From Acanthornis magna (Eukaryota > Chordata > Aves > Passeriformes > Acanthizidae): 64,000 bases of DNA. The notes beneath the pieces are model-generated. The model was not told where the DNA came from. It worked only from the letters and a program-made list of their open reading frames with translations, and made no database searches. Of the stretch, positions 36,000 through 49,600 are shown piece after piece; the first letter of the stretch is position 1, and each line of letters begins with the position of its first letter. The stretch spans positions 2,232,001 through 2,296,000 of the forward strand of contig JAWUZG010000005.1 of assembly GCA_036785705.1 (NCBI GenBank). Direction: 5' to 3'. The position numbers and the translations under genes were made by a program.

Positions 36000-38900
36000 T
36001 AGTATGAAATCATTTTGAAGTGTAAGAATAGTGTTTCTATAGAATAATTATATATATTTATGTTTTGAAATAGGAAGCCAGACGTTTTGGATGTTGAGCT
36101 TTTTCAAGAATTCTTTCTGTTTACAATATTGCTTCCTCTAGAAACAATCTTCCCCTGTACATAATTATCACAACTCCAAGCATGTTATATTCTCTCATCT
36201 TTTGAGGAAAAAATTATTACATCACTGCCTTTTACAGCAGCTCCAGGTGAAGAGAATAACAAAAGAATTCAAATTCTTGAAGAAAAGGGTTAAAGGCATC
36301 CCTATTTTGAAACTAATTACGGTCTCATTTAGAATTCTCAAGGCTTCTGTAATGGCAGCAAGCAAAATATTTGCCTGCGTTTGGCAGATAATAGGCACTC
36401 TAAAGATCAAAATACATATAAAAATTATTTCAAGCAGTGTGTCTATCCAGTTGCCCACAAATTGAAGTAAAAAATGAGTTTCAGATACAGAATACATTTG
36501 TCCAGGAATACTGTCTAGTCCATTATTACAAGATATGGCAGCTGCTGGCTTACAAACATTAAAATAATAAAATCAGGTAAATTAGATAAAATTAGATAAA
36601 ATTAGAAATAGTTTGGTGTCCGTCCTCCTCACCCTTCAGTGGAATTACAATTTTACATCTCTGGTTATATAATATTTTGGTAATTACTTGGCTTTAGGAT
36701 AAAAAAATAAAAAAGCCCTTGCGTACTTCAGCAAAACTCAAAATTGCTTCTTTCTTCAATAGGAATTCCAGGTATGTGAGGAATGCCAGATCAGAACTAA
36801 GACTTACAAATAGTATCAGAAAAATTCCTGTCCCTCCTGTTTGCTAAAATCACAGCAGTCAGACGGAGCAGAGAAACCAGGAATCGCAGGGATCAGGCAA
36901 ACCTGGAAAAGAGACATGAAGAAATGTGTAGGTGGTGGTCAGGAGGTGACAGGGACAGCAGGACTTCCCCCTTCAGTTCTGGCCAGTTACGATCCGTGTC
37001 CCCCGGAACTGCACCCCAGGATTAGGCACAAGGGACAATCCCCCCCGTGCTTACGTGGCTGTAGCACAGGGGAGGCAAGAAATACTCTTATTTTCTGATC
37101 ACTAACACTGTAAATGAGACCAGAATTCCACGAGCACAAACAGTACTGTGCAAGTCAGTTGTCAACAGGACTGAAAACAAGAATATTTGCACCTGCACAG
37201 CTCAGAACTTGCTACTAATAGTCAGGGCTTACTGACATAAGCAGATTACTAACAGTAGTTAGGCAGGTTACAATAAGAAGGTTAGTAAGATTAGGCACGT
37301 TGCTGATTAACTGTAGCAACCACGCTGCTAACACAGCCAGGAAATTCTGGTCGCCAGGATCATGAATTGTCACAAAGCAGCCTGCCTGCACATCATTCAG
37401 ATGGTTCTAGACACAGCTTTCCACACTTGCAGCTGTACCTGGTTCTCAGGGAAGGCTGCTGTTAACCTGCTGTGTTTTTAATGTGTGCTCCGTGCCGTCC
37501 CACGTTTTCTAAAATGGACAAAAGATACAGGAATTATATTTGTAATAAGTAGTAAAATAAAAGCAAACACAAACCAGCTTTTTGTGTGTCTCATTCTGAT
37601 TGAGCTCAATCCTGCCACGCCTTTACCCCCGAGGTTACAGGAATTTCTAAGGGCACCATCTCAGCTATCCAAGCAATGAACTCTCCGAGGTGACACTCAA
37701 GGGCCACACAAACAGCTGGGCTGAGGCAGTAGCACTCGACAAGGACCAGTTTGGGGTTTTGAACTCTGAGTTTTCTAAGCAAAAAAGCAACTGCAAACAT
37801 CGCAGGGCAGAACGTCAGCCCGAAGTGCCGAGGCTCATCTGACTGACGCGCAGGGCCTGCTCACTGTGCCACTGCAAAATACCCACTCCTGAGGAACAGC
37901 TACCAGTGGGCTCATCATGTTTGTGATGCTGCAAAACTGTGGCACTTCCCAGGACAGTGAGAATTCCCTATACCCCTTGCCTGCTAACCAGATTCACATT
38001 TCATTCCTGGGTGAAGCCTTCCTTCTGCTGGTACTCCGTTAATGCTGATTTAATTCAGGCCTAGCCAGCTGAGGCTGAGTTTAGCTCTCCTCGTGGAGCT
38101 GGCTGGGTACCTGTTTGCCTGCTCCAGCCTGTTCCCGACCCTGAGAACTGGCACACAGCCCTTCCTGTTCCCACAGCTCCCTCTCCTCCCTTTCCCACTG
38201 AAAGGCAGCTCAGTGCTGCCCAGAAATAGCCCTCAGTTTTCAACCAGCCACACAACTCCCGAGCAATATTCAGCTTTGTGTAAAGGGGAACTAGGAAAAA
38301 GCTGTTCAGTTTTATGCAGCAGTCCGTTCTCTCTCTCTGACACCTCACAGGCAGCACCACACCCAACTCAGCTCTCTGCCCTCCCACCCTAATGCAGAGC
38401 CAGCAATTCCAAAACGTGGGCCAAATCGCGTTTGTGGGCACGCAGCTCAGCTCTGCACTGGTTACCTGTGACTGCACTCAACTAAATGAAAATAAAATTC
38501 ACCCTGGAAGATGATTCTGTGAAATAGAATTCTTCTTTTTGAGTCAGAGTTACCAATCCCAAAGGAATTTCCATCCCCTGCTATTGCTGGCAGGGACAGG
38601 GAAACCACAGGGGGAATGAATGTCCAGGTACACATGGACCTTCCAGCACTCTCCCTACTTTCCACCCCTTTCTCACAAGTCTTACGTCTTGACAAATAAA
38701 ACCCTACAAAGCCTGAAAAACTTCTAATTACTCAGTCAAAAGAAATTCTGGAAGGGCCAAGTAGAAGGATGAAAGATCCAAGTCTGTGGATGAGATTCCT
38801 GAAGGTTTCTCAAATCAGAGCACAAAATTATCCAAAGAAGCTGCATATCACAATTTATCTGCTTAGGCAAATCATCTTGCAATAACCAGCTAGTTTCCAT

Positions 38901-40380
38901 GATGGAGTTAGATTCTGGGAGTTTTCTTTAAATAACAGTTTCATTAAAACCTCACTCGAACACATTACCTACACAATGGCGCAGAGATACTGAAAATCTG
39001 CTTCTCCTTTATTTGTGACTCGTGTTCCATCCTAACTCACTTCCACAAGTCCTTTTCATACATCACCCATTCAACACGGGCCCTGAGCTCTGCTATTTCC
39101 TTCAGGCAGCATCCTGTAAAATAATGGAAAATATCATAGCCTGATAAATTATTTGTAATTGCTGCATAGATGGCTGTGGATACAATGCACTTGCCATAAA
39201 TGAGAACAAAGGGCAGAGGCAGAAGGATGTGCTTGATAAAGTACTCGTGCATTTTTTTAATCCTTAACCAGTCTCTGGTTTCAAAGAACAGCTTGAAATG
39301 AATTAAAAGTTTGTTTCAGGTGGCAGGGAGCAGTCTCTCTCCTCTCTCCTGGCTACTTACTGCTGAACACAGTCCAAGGCTTGTAAAGTCCAGATCAAAA
39401 AATCCTTCTGAGCATGCAGTAAGTCTATTGAACATGCTGAAATAGTAGAAATAATCACAGGAAAACACTCCAGACCACAGCAGAAGTTCTTTCCAGCCAT
39501 TTTGGTGTGGATTAGTGGAAGCAGAAGGGAAGGGAATATCAGATGACCACTAGTAAAGATGGGGGAAGCAAAGAACAAGAGGAGCTGTTCATTTGTCCCA
39601 GCGAGAACACACAAGCACAGCCCAAGTGTGTGTTTCTTACTTTTTGTTTAATCAACACAAATTACTTCTCAAACACACTGAGGGATCTGACAATCATTTC
39701 CCTCAGACTTCTGTTTTAAGCCTAGCACATTTTTTACAGCAATTTTGGAACTATGACAGTCTTTTAGGTTTTTTGTTTGTTTGGGTTATGGCTTTTTGGA
39801 GGGAGTAAGTGGGGGGTTGGGTAAGGGCCTGGGGTTTTTTTTAGAACTTCTGCAGCATAATCTCTTTGGACTCTGTATCCCAGACAATTTGCTGCAGAAC
39901 ATTTACTTATATCCCAGACACACAAAGAACAATCATAACAAGAAGTATTGTACTCCCTGCTATAAACACTGGTAGAATGAAATAGTAAGATTAAGGAAAA
40001 AATAGTTAAAAATAGAACCCTTTTCTTTCCGAAGGAAATAACATGATTTTCACCCCAGCCTCTCTTGTCATTGTTACAACAATGGCTCATTTTAGGCCAT
40101 ATCTGACTGCACTTGGAATCAGGAAACCGTGGCACAAATGTGCTACAGCAGCTTGTGCTTTGTTTGCACTGAATGTCTGGGCCAGCACTGCAGGTTTCAA
40201 GGGACTTGCTAGAGGTTAACAAAGCTGTTCCAGGGGTTAGGTTTTCCTAGAGCACAACTCCAACCATATTCCAGTGCTCCAGGGCACCGGAAAGCTCTGC
40301 AGGTTAGGAAAGTGAGGGTGACTTCCTCAAACCACTTCAGAGGAAGCAGAAGAACTGGAGAGAAAACTTCCCCACCCTGG
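36000..40380. other. Gene-poor stretch downstream of FAM161A
   Basis: Mostly AT-rich with moderate GC at 37-38.5 kb. Minus-strand donor-like sites occur at about 38467 (GCAGTCACAG/GTAACC) and 39359 (TTCAGCA/GTAAGTAG), with short open frames upstream of each. Their phases do not connect into a gene. XPO1, the next human neighbour, is not seen. Confidence 0.4.
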
Positions 40381-40397
40381 CATCACACATCCACATT

Positions 40398-40602
40398 ACC
40401 TGTGATAAGCAGCTTCTCATTTTGCAGAATCAAGATTTCTCCTTCTTCCCTTTCTTTGTCCTTATGAGCTTGGATTTTTAAGTCTTCCACTTCAGAAGAA
40501 CATCTTGCTGTGTTTCATGTTGGTCCTCTGGGTTTGCACCTCCAGAGCTCCTTCCAGACAGGCTCTTGAGTCCTCCAGTTTAATTAATAATCTGCCCTGG
40601 GA
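40398..40602 (-). pseudogene. Possible broken coiled-coil exon
   Basis: The minus strand has a good acceptor (CTCCCTTCCCAG) and a good donor (ATCACAG/GTAATG). Between them one frame starts RLLIKLEDSRACLEGALEV and stops. A second frame picks up with EVEDLKIQAHKDKEREEG and runs to the donor. Both halves have coiled-coil character, so a single frameshift in an old exon is the simplest reading. Chance is possible. Confidence 0.25.
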
Positions 40603-40874
40603 AGGGAGAAAGACACCACATGATAAATGTTAATTTTGAAAGCAGCTTAAAGGTTTTCTGCTCAGAAACAAGAGTGAGCAATCATTTGAAAAAGTGAGGT
40701 GGGAGGTCAGGTCCTTGTAAGAGAAGTGGGTGCTTTGAAGGAAACAGGCATCAGGATTTCACCCACATCTTCCTCAGGATTCATTTTGAGCACTGAAAAT
40801 AAATGAAAATAAATAACAAGGAAGACACCGGAGTTCCCACCAGCTGTAGAAATCTGCCATATTAAAGCTGTACA

Positions 40875-41513
40875 TTATGTTGTCAACACGTAGAACTCTA
40901 CCTTAGCCAGCCTATTAATGTTAGTGAAATCCCATCTGTCTTTCCCTATCCCTGGGTCTGCCCAAGTGCAGTGCTGATTCCATTGTGAAGCAGCAAGCTC
41001 TTGGCAGCCACAGCACACACCGTGCCCCAAGGCTGAGAGCTTGCCCCTTCTCCAGCTGTGTGGCATATGGAAGAGATCCATCTTTCTCTCGAGGTGCTGC
41101 AAAGTTTCACATTCAGGGCTCTCCACATCTCTCAGCTGAGGCCGCTGGAGACTGCAGCTCTTCACTTGTCTTTCCATTAGGATTTCTTCCCAACTTCCCT
41201 CTGCCCCAGAGCTGTAGGGGAATATTCTGGCCAAGAGAATACTCATTTCCTGCAACATTTTAAGATTACGCTGCTCGATCTTCCTGCTGGGGTGATTTAC
41301 AAGTATCTTCAAACCCCTGGAATCCTTTAAAATAAGAAGTTTTGAGCCTATGCCAACAAACCCAAGACTGACTTCACACTCACTCCAAGGAACAACGTAA
41401 AGGCTGGAATTCACCTGCACTGGAGTTCCTCCCAGCTGCTCCATCACATCAGCAGTTCTGGCAAATGCTTCCCAGGCAAGGGGAGCCTGGAATTCATTCC
41501 AGCGTGTGGATCA
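40875..41513 (-). other. Long unexplained minus-strand open frame (about 210 codons)
   Basis: This frame is open for about 210 codons in sequence of moderate GC. It includes APLAWEAFARTADVMEQL and SKLLILKDSRGLKILVNH. A strong donor (CCTTGGA/GTGAGT) at about 41383 and a second (CCAGTGCAG/GTGAAT) lie within it, and an acceptor-like TTTGCCAG precedes the ADVMEQL part. It may be an exon plus flanking intron. I recognise no family, and its relation to set R is unknown. Confidence 0.3.
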
Positions 41514-43674
41514 CCACAAAACCATAAAGCTCATCAGCTTTTGAACAAATTAAATTTGTGGTCAGAGACAAAAATAACATCAGGGAGTGTCCAAGACTGA
41601 GTGCCTTCATTCCCTTAATATATTTGGCCCATGGAAAAAAATAAAATAAGGAGTGATGTGCTGCTTAAGTGAACAAAAATCAGGGAACTTTGGGGATGAT
41701 GGAAACAACTGGTTGTTTCAAAGCACCCACGGGCAGTGGCTATACAGTGACAGAATTGTGAAAAAACAGCAGTTTTCTTCATCCCCTCCACCAAAGATGT
41801 AAAGTTGCAAAGATGCAGGTCATAGTCACCTCATCAGGACAGCAGATACATTAGCAGAGGAAGGAATCAATTCAGTCAATAAAGGAATTGATACCTGTCT
41901 ATAGTTAGAAAATGCCTTTTACAGAACAAGCTGTTCTTCTGGATCACTGAGAAATGAAAGAGTGTTATTGAGTTTCTAAAGACAGATACATATATAATTA
42001 ATATTGTCTAACTGCCAGACATCTCGAGTGTTTTAGGATTATAAATGTTCCTTCCTTTGGTTGTTTCCTTATCAAGAGTGCATCTAACAGCTATGAGGGA
42101 AAGAGCAGACATGGCAAAGAGTTATGAATTTCCTCTCTAATGAGCAGGGGGCTGGTATACAAAGTTTAAAGTGGTGGATACAGAGACTACTGAGAATCCA
42201 TTGAGCAGGAAAACGGGATCCAGGCTTCTCCTTCTCACCCACTGTGGGGTGGCAGCACAGCGGCTTTCTGGCTTCTCCCTCCCTAAAGTACAAATAATAC
42301 CCAGCCACATTCCCAGTGCTCACTGAGGTCACTGGGCAGAGAGGCCTCACACACACAGAGTACTCTGGAAAAAAGCAAGCTGGATTTCTTTTGGTTCAAA
42401 CCCTCCAAGGGATGCGCTCCAACCACCAGGGGGAAGTTGGTCCCAAGGACTAAAGGGCGATTCCAAAGCAAACCCCTTGAAACACGGGCAGACAAACCCC
42501 AAGCCTGTGGCACTGAGAGCTCCCCTCTCCAGACTGTCACACCTGAAGGAGATGCAGGTAAAGCCTTGGAACAAGCACACACCAAGGGCATCTGCTTCCA
42601 GCACAATGTGGAAAGAGGAAGACAGTGTGGGGAAAGAAATGCTTAAGCTTTATGCTGTCTACTTATTTTTCTCTTTTTGAGAAGTTCAAAGCTGGCACCA
42701 ACTGTACAGAAATACCTACTTGGTGTGATGGAGGAAATATTTTCCTAAGAGTGTAAAAACTTGCAGACATTTCACAAAGGAACATCCAACTTTCACTTCA
42801 CCTGTTCCTTGAAAAGATATTTTATTGACTTATAGCATGAGACAAACTTAGTGGTCTTATTCCTAGTATATCAGTCCTGCCAGCAGACAAGTAAATAACA
42901 AACGATGAGCCTTTTGTCACCACTGATGTCATCAAGAAGTGAAAATGTTGGCCAACTGCCATGTTTAATTCCTTCAGAGTATCTATTAAAAAGCCAAAGA
43001 TACATAGCAGATATAATCCATACTATCAATACCATATGTTCTTAACCCTTCACTTCATCTCAAAAATAATTTTAAAAAGGGAATTTTTGAAGTGGGTAAC
43101 TAACTTGGATTTGTTTTCCAGTTTATGCTCTCTAATACTATCAAAAGTAAAACTTCTAAACATACAATTTTATGGCTCTTCATTTAGGCAGTAAACCTGT
43201 TTCTCTAAGAAGCATTCACAGAGAAACAATGATTTTTTTTCTTCTATATATCAATAGATAGCCGTTAAAAAAGCAGAAAAGGAAATACACCTCTTAATTT
43301 TTGAAGAGAAGAGAACATGAAGAAAACACTAGGATTTTTGTAATAGATGAAGACTGGGCCCAGAAGCACAACAAAATAAAATTAATAAGCACCAACAGAA
43401 TTAAGGTGAATTTTTATGCAGTCTTGTCCCTCATAAGTACCAAAAAGCCTCAAATTTACCTTGGTGTCACAGAGGTTTTATATTTTTTCTTTTGCACCAG
43501 CAAAAGACAGGAACAGCAGTTTGAAATGAACAGAATTGCACTCTTGAAATGTAGCACAAGCTGCATGTCTGCATGTGCCTGTGCTTGCTATTTGAAGGAA
43601 GAACACAAAGCAGATTTACCAACCACCATTCAATCGCAATTAATTTAATGGCAAAAACTTTACCTTTCTTTCAT

Positions 43675-46600
43675 TTAAATTTCTAAGTAATCCCTTTTTT
43701 TTTTCCCTCTTGGATTCTTCTGAGCATAAAGTGCACAATTTTTCTTCAGGTAAAACAGAAATAGCAGAAGATCAATACAGGTTTTCATCAGAATAATAAC
43801 AACAAAATCCGGTATGTCTCATTGAACCATAATTCATACTCTCTACAGAGGTGATTTTCTATTGGTCAAGCCAGTAAATTACTTTCTTCATGAATAAGTT
43901 TCAGATACAAATTAAAATACAGCCTCATGAAAGCCTCTGTAGAACTGACCACACTGGACAGACTGAGCGCCACTACAGAAGTTTTACTGCTTAGACAGCA
44001 AATTTGGTCCAGAAAACTTTTTATCTGCTGCAACACCTCCAGGAATGGCACCTAAATAGAAAGTGGCCTACTATAAACTCCATAAATGCTGTCGCGGGAC
44101 TGCCAGAATCCAAGGGGCACTGGAGGAACACCACACAATTGCATCAGCATTTTGCAAGACTATAAAACACCCTTTGGGTCACAACAACCCTGTGCAGCAC
44201 CACGGGCTTGGGTGCAGCCGGGTGGGCATTGGGCTCTTCTCAGATACTTCAGAGTCCCCAGGAATTGGGTGAACTCGCCTGGAAAAGCTACTTATCCAAC
44301 ACAAACCGATGAGTTTTCAGAATTTGCCATAAAAACACTGCCAGGGATAGGAAAAAAAGAATTATACCTGACAAGCAGTATCTTGAAATAGGAAGGTCTC
44401 CATAGTTCGACTTTTGGTCTGTCTCACTTTATTGACACACCTTTGTACTCAAAAGTAGTGATAAAAAGAAGGTTCCAGGGAAGCTGAAAAAGATGAGATG
44501 TAAATTTTGATACTGACAAAGACTGTTCAACATAATTTCAGGGAACACAGAGCAAGACACTTGCAGTCTTTTCACATCCCTTCGAAGAGTTTGTCTCACA
44601 GGCTCACCCACATGCAAAAAATCCGTGTCATCGGTAATGCTCCCAGCAGAAATGTTAGGAGTAACACACTAGGAAAACCATCTGGAGCTGAGAATGCTAA
44701 AGTGGAGAGCTATAAATCATCTTATTATTTCTACAGCACTTCCTAGAAAAGCATTAGGTAGCCCAAGGAATGGAGCACTTCAAAAAAGAAGAGTGTTTTG
44801 CCAGGATCATCAGCGGATCATCCGAAACCCAAATTCTGCTTCCTTAATTAAGGGATCCCAAATGCTCTTGTGTTTCCGTGGGACTGCTCCTGAAAGCACC
44901 CTGAGCAGGACTGGGCTCCTGCTTACTTCTGTACAGAAAAGATTCCAAATTAAACGTTTCTGGAATTTTAATCCAAATTCTCATTTCTGTATGAAAAAAA
45001 GGTTTGCGTATGATAAAATCACCGGGATTAATCACATCCACAGAGCAGAAGCACCTCATGACCACTGAGCCTAAGGCTGTGCTGGGAATTACAGTGTAAA
45101 AATATTTCCCAAGAGTTTATAATCTAAGCAATTAAGGCCAAAAAAGTAATATTCTTATTAAAAATAAGCCTTATAGGCATAGTGTAATATGTTCAAATAA
45201 TGACCTATCCTTGATTCCAAACTGATTTTATCAGTGTTTTTACCTTCTACTTCAGAAAAATACTACAGTGTGAGTAATTCCCCCCAAGGAAAAAGAAAAG
45301 GAATTAAGAACTGTACCTTTCAATAGAAACAGTACCTCTTAATCAATGCTTTAATGTTTTATTAAATTTCCTGCTATCAGGGAAATGGCAAAGCCCAGAT
45401 TCAAAACTTACCTCAGGTCTCCTAATTGCAAAATGGTTTTCGGTAAACAAATTTGGATTTTGAAGCTTTCTTTTAATATAATTAAAAATACATCCCTTAG
45501 GCCAGCAATATCTTTTTCAAACACTGAGGTGCTAAAATTGCATAAGTAATTTTCTGTCCAGTTGTCTGGCTTCCAAAATCCATATGCAAGTCAGGCCTAT
45601 GTGAAATTAAGGAATCTGAATAGATAAAATGAAGGATACACTATGCACATTTCTGCAATTAAGAAGGAAATTAATGCATCTAATATTTATAACAAAATGT
45701 AAAGAATTCCACTGTCAGAAGTAAAAAGCTTGGAATTGCCTTGAAAAAAAATTCCAAACTATCTCAAGCTTGTATCCACAACAAAAAGCAAAGAAAGATG
45801 GAGGCAAGTGTCCCAGCCAAATGAATATTGAATCTTAATCCAATAAAATACAACACAAATTTGTAAAAGACCAGTTCTCAGCTAGCCAGGCATTTGTCTT
45901 TGATTAGATTTATTTTATTACCCAGATTTAGAAGAATCACTTTCCTCAGCAGTCTGGACTTCAGGAAAGCACTTCAAAGGAGGAGCTGGTTAAAATGGAG
46001 ACAAGAATACCCTTGTAGGACGAGACACAGCGAGCCAGGGAAGAGAAAAATTGGAAAGCATTAGGCTGTGGGAAGGCTGAAATCTATTTCATTTAAAAAC
46101 CTTTGAAATGAACACTGCAGAGAGGGAGGAAAGGAGAGAAGGAGTGTTAATGGCACAGGTCTGGGAAGACTCAGAGGTAGATGGTAGCAGCTGGTCTGCA
46201 CACTTCTGGTTGCTAAATTTTTCGGATTTGCTACAGTTGCCCAATATCACACAACGCTTTAAGGACAAAGTCATAAATAAAATAAAATTTAAAAATGAAA
46301 TGAAATGAAATGAAATGAAATGAAATGAAATGAAATGAAATGAAATGAAACGAAATAAAATAAAATAAAATATAAAATAAAATAAAATAAAATAAAATAA
46401 AATAAAATAAAATAAAATAAAATAAAGTAAAATAAAATAAACCACAATTCCTTGCCCCTTGTAAGAGAGATGAAATGGCAGGTTTTCTAGTAGCATGTAG
46501 ATGTCTCCCAAAACACCGAGCCTAACCTTCTACAAACTCCCATTTATTCTGTGGAAGCAGACATTTTAAAAGGCTACAGAAATGCCTTACAGGTCACCAG

Positions 46601-49600
46601 TTATCAGGAGGTAAATGAATTTCTTCTATTTTTCATGGTTTGACTCTAAACACACAGGAGTCTGAAGACCGATGCTCCTGGACACTACAATGAAGTAACT
46701 TGAGTACAAATCCTGCCCCTAGAAAAGAAATAAAAGTCAGCGTTTCTGAAGTCCTACCCAGATTCACTTATCTAGGCAGTGTTAAATGACATAATTACAG
46801 TGTTCCCTTCAACAGCTGATATTCCTGATTCCAGCAGCACTGCAGCCAAAGTAAGATTTCAGTGCTCAGCACTGTTGCTGCTTTTCTGGAAGGATAAAGT
46901 GTTAAAACACAGCCGAACCAAATCGGTGTTTTAAAGTGCCATGAGAGGAGATGATATCATCACCACAGCCCATTTGGGAGGAAGAACTCAAGAGCAACAG
47001 ATGAGCCAAAATCACTCCTGGCATGAAAGGATAGAGTTCCACTGACTTCAGGAAATTTATCCCAACGTTCCTGCGTATTGCAGAATAAAATGACACACTT
47101 CACTTAGGAGAGGTGAAACAAGGTAAAAGCCACAAAGACTAATGTAACATAACTAATTTAGAGCAATTTATTATTTTCAGTGTAAATATATTTGTAGATG
47201 CTAAAAATCAAGGCTGTGGCAGCTACTAACATGGGTCAATATGCTGAAAAAGTTGGGTGTTTCCGCAGAGATAAGAAAGAACATATGGTCCTTATTGTCA
47301 GCTAAGGGTCCCTTTTAAAACAATTTTCCTCAATCTGATTTGCCTTACAATTACCCTAAATCATGCCGTGATTGCTCTCATGGAGCATTCACAGAATTTG
47401 GCTTCCCTTGAAGATGTATTTTCCCTTCCCCTGGTTACCGCCTTTCTTATTGATTTTTAGATAATCCCTGCAGTTACTAGAGAAAGGTTTTGGCAGGTTT
47501 CCCTCGAGGCTGCAGATGCCTATTACCTTATCAACCGAGCATCCTTTCTCCCCTGAGCCTTCAGCCTGGCCCCGGCTGTTTCCCTGGGCACACTCTGTGC
47601 CGGGAGCAGCAGGGAGAGCATTCACTATCCTCTCCCTGGCAGACAAGAAAGGCCACAGCTGCCAGCCCCAGCGCAGGGGCTGCTCAGCAAACCTGTCCCA
47701 GACACGGGCCTGGCGGGGCCCAGCTGCAGAGAGCTGAGCAATTCCCCTCCCTGCCCACAGCACAAATTTGGCCCATTTCGCCCTCTCCTTATTGGAAGGA
47801 GATCAGACTTATTTGAAAGACCCTTTTAACCAATGCAGAGGAACTGGAATCAGAAAAATACTGTCATTAACATTTTTGACTCAAGAGGTTGTATCAGAGA
47901 AGGGAGGTTCTTTTGTCAGAGAAATAACAGACTGAATACTCTGTTAACAAAAAGAAATCACCCCTGAAGACAGGGCTGCCAGCATGTAAGCTGCATTCTG
48001 AGATCTGAGTGGCTAAAATGAGAAGAAAAGCTTCAAGAAAGTTCTTCAAGCTATTATCATAAAATTTAGAACTAACACACTGCCTGTGTGAACAGCCACA
48101 ATGGTTAAAGTATTTATTTTACCGTAGTCCGTGGGGTTGTTTTTATTTTTGTTTGGTTGTTGTTTGGGGATTTTTAATTGAGAAAAACATCAACTGTGGA
48201 TTTTTTTTTTTGGTTGGTTTGTTTCCTTAAGGCAGAGAAGGAAGAATTGGATTATAGTTTGGGATAGAGCAATCACAGAAATATAATCATTGAATGGTTT
48301 GGGTTGGAAGGGACCTTAAAGATTGTCTACTTCCAATACCCCATATTTTCTTCCAAGTCAATGCAAAATCTCAAAAGCCACACAGGAAATACAAAGAATA
48401 CAAGACCTACCAAATATAACTAAAACATTTTCAATTTTAGTTTTGGAATTGGCTATCCTATTGAGAAGATGCTGCATTTACATCTCAGAGTGAAGACAGA
48501 GAGAGAGTCTGATGGGGTACAGAGCCCCCCTGAGCAAGATTTGTGCCTTGTGTCCAAAACTGGGTAAGAGGCTCCTTTAAAAGGGGCTGCTACTCAGGAG
48601 AAGGGACAGAAACGCTCAGGGTTCAAACCTTCTCCCCTCCCTCCAAGCCAAGCGATGAGGAGATGTGCTGACAGAGACTGCAGCCGTGGCCCCAAGCCAG
48701 CCCCGGGAAGGCAGCAGGAGCAGGGACAGGGAGCGCCGGTGCCAGGGCTGGCTGCTGCTCATCCCTGTCCGACAGCAGTCGCTGCAGTGCCGGCGCTGGA
48801 GCTGCTCCTTCTCACAGGGACAGGGAGCGCCGGTGCCAGGGCTGGCTGCTGCCCATCCCTGTCCGACAGCAGTCGCTGCAGTGCCGGCGCTGGAGCTGCT
48901 CCTTCTCACAGGGACAGGGAGCGCCGGTGCCAGGGCTGGCTGCTGCCCATCCCTGTCCGACAGCAGTCGCTGCAGTGCCGGCGCTGGAGCAGGGACAGGG
49001 AGCGCCGGTGCCAGGGCTGGCTGCTGCTCATCCCTGTCCGACAGCAGTCGCTGCAGTGCCGGCGCTGGAGCTGCTCCTTCCTTCTCACAGGGACAGGGAG
49101 CGCCGGTGCCAGGGCTGGCTGCTGCCCATCGCTGTCCGACAGCAGTCGCTGCAGTGCCGGCGCTGGAGCAGAGACAGGGACAGGGAGCGCCGGTGCCAGG
49201 GCTGGCCGCTGCCCATCCCTGTCCGACAGCAGTCGCTGCAGTGCCGGCGCTGGAGCAGGGACAGGGTGCGCCGGTGCCAGGGCTGGCCGCTGCCCATCGC
49301 TGTCCGACAGCAGTCGCTGCAGTGCCGGTGCTGGAGCTGCTCAGGGACAGGGAGCGCCGGTGCCAGGGCTGGCCGCTGCCCATCCCTGTCCGACAGCAGT
49401 CGCTGCAGTGCCGGCGCTGGAGCTGCTCCTTCCTCCCCGCAGGGACAGGGATCCGCCTCTCCCGTGGGGCGGATCTGACACCATCGGTGCTTGGGCTGCC
49501 TCTGCTCGTGTCCCGGCTCGCTCAGCTCCGGCGGGGCTCACGCACAGCTGGACTGCACTTGTGCAAATGCTGCTCCCGCCCGGAGCTGCTGCTTTATCCC

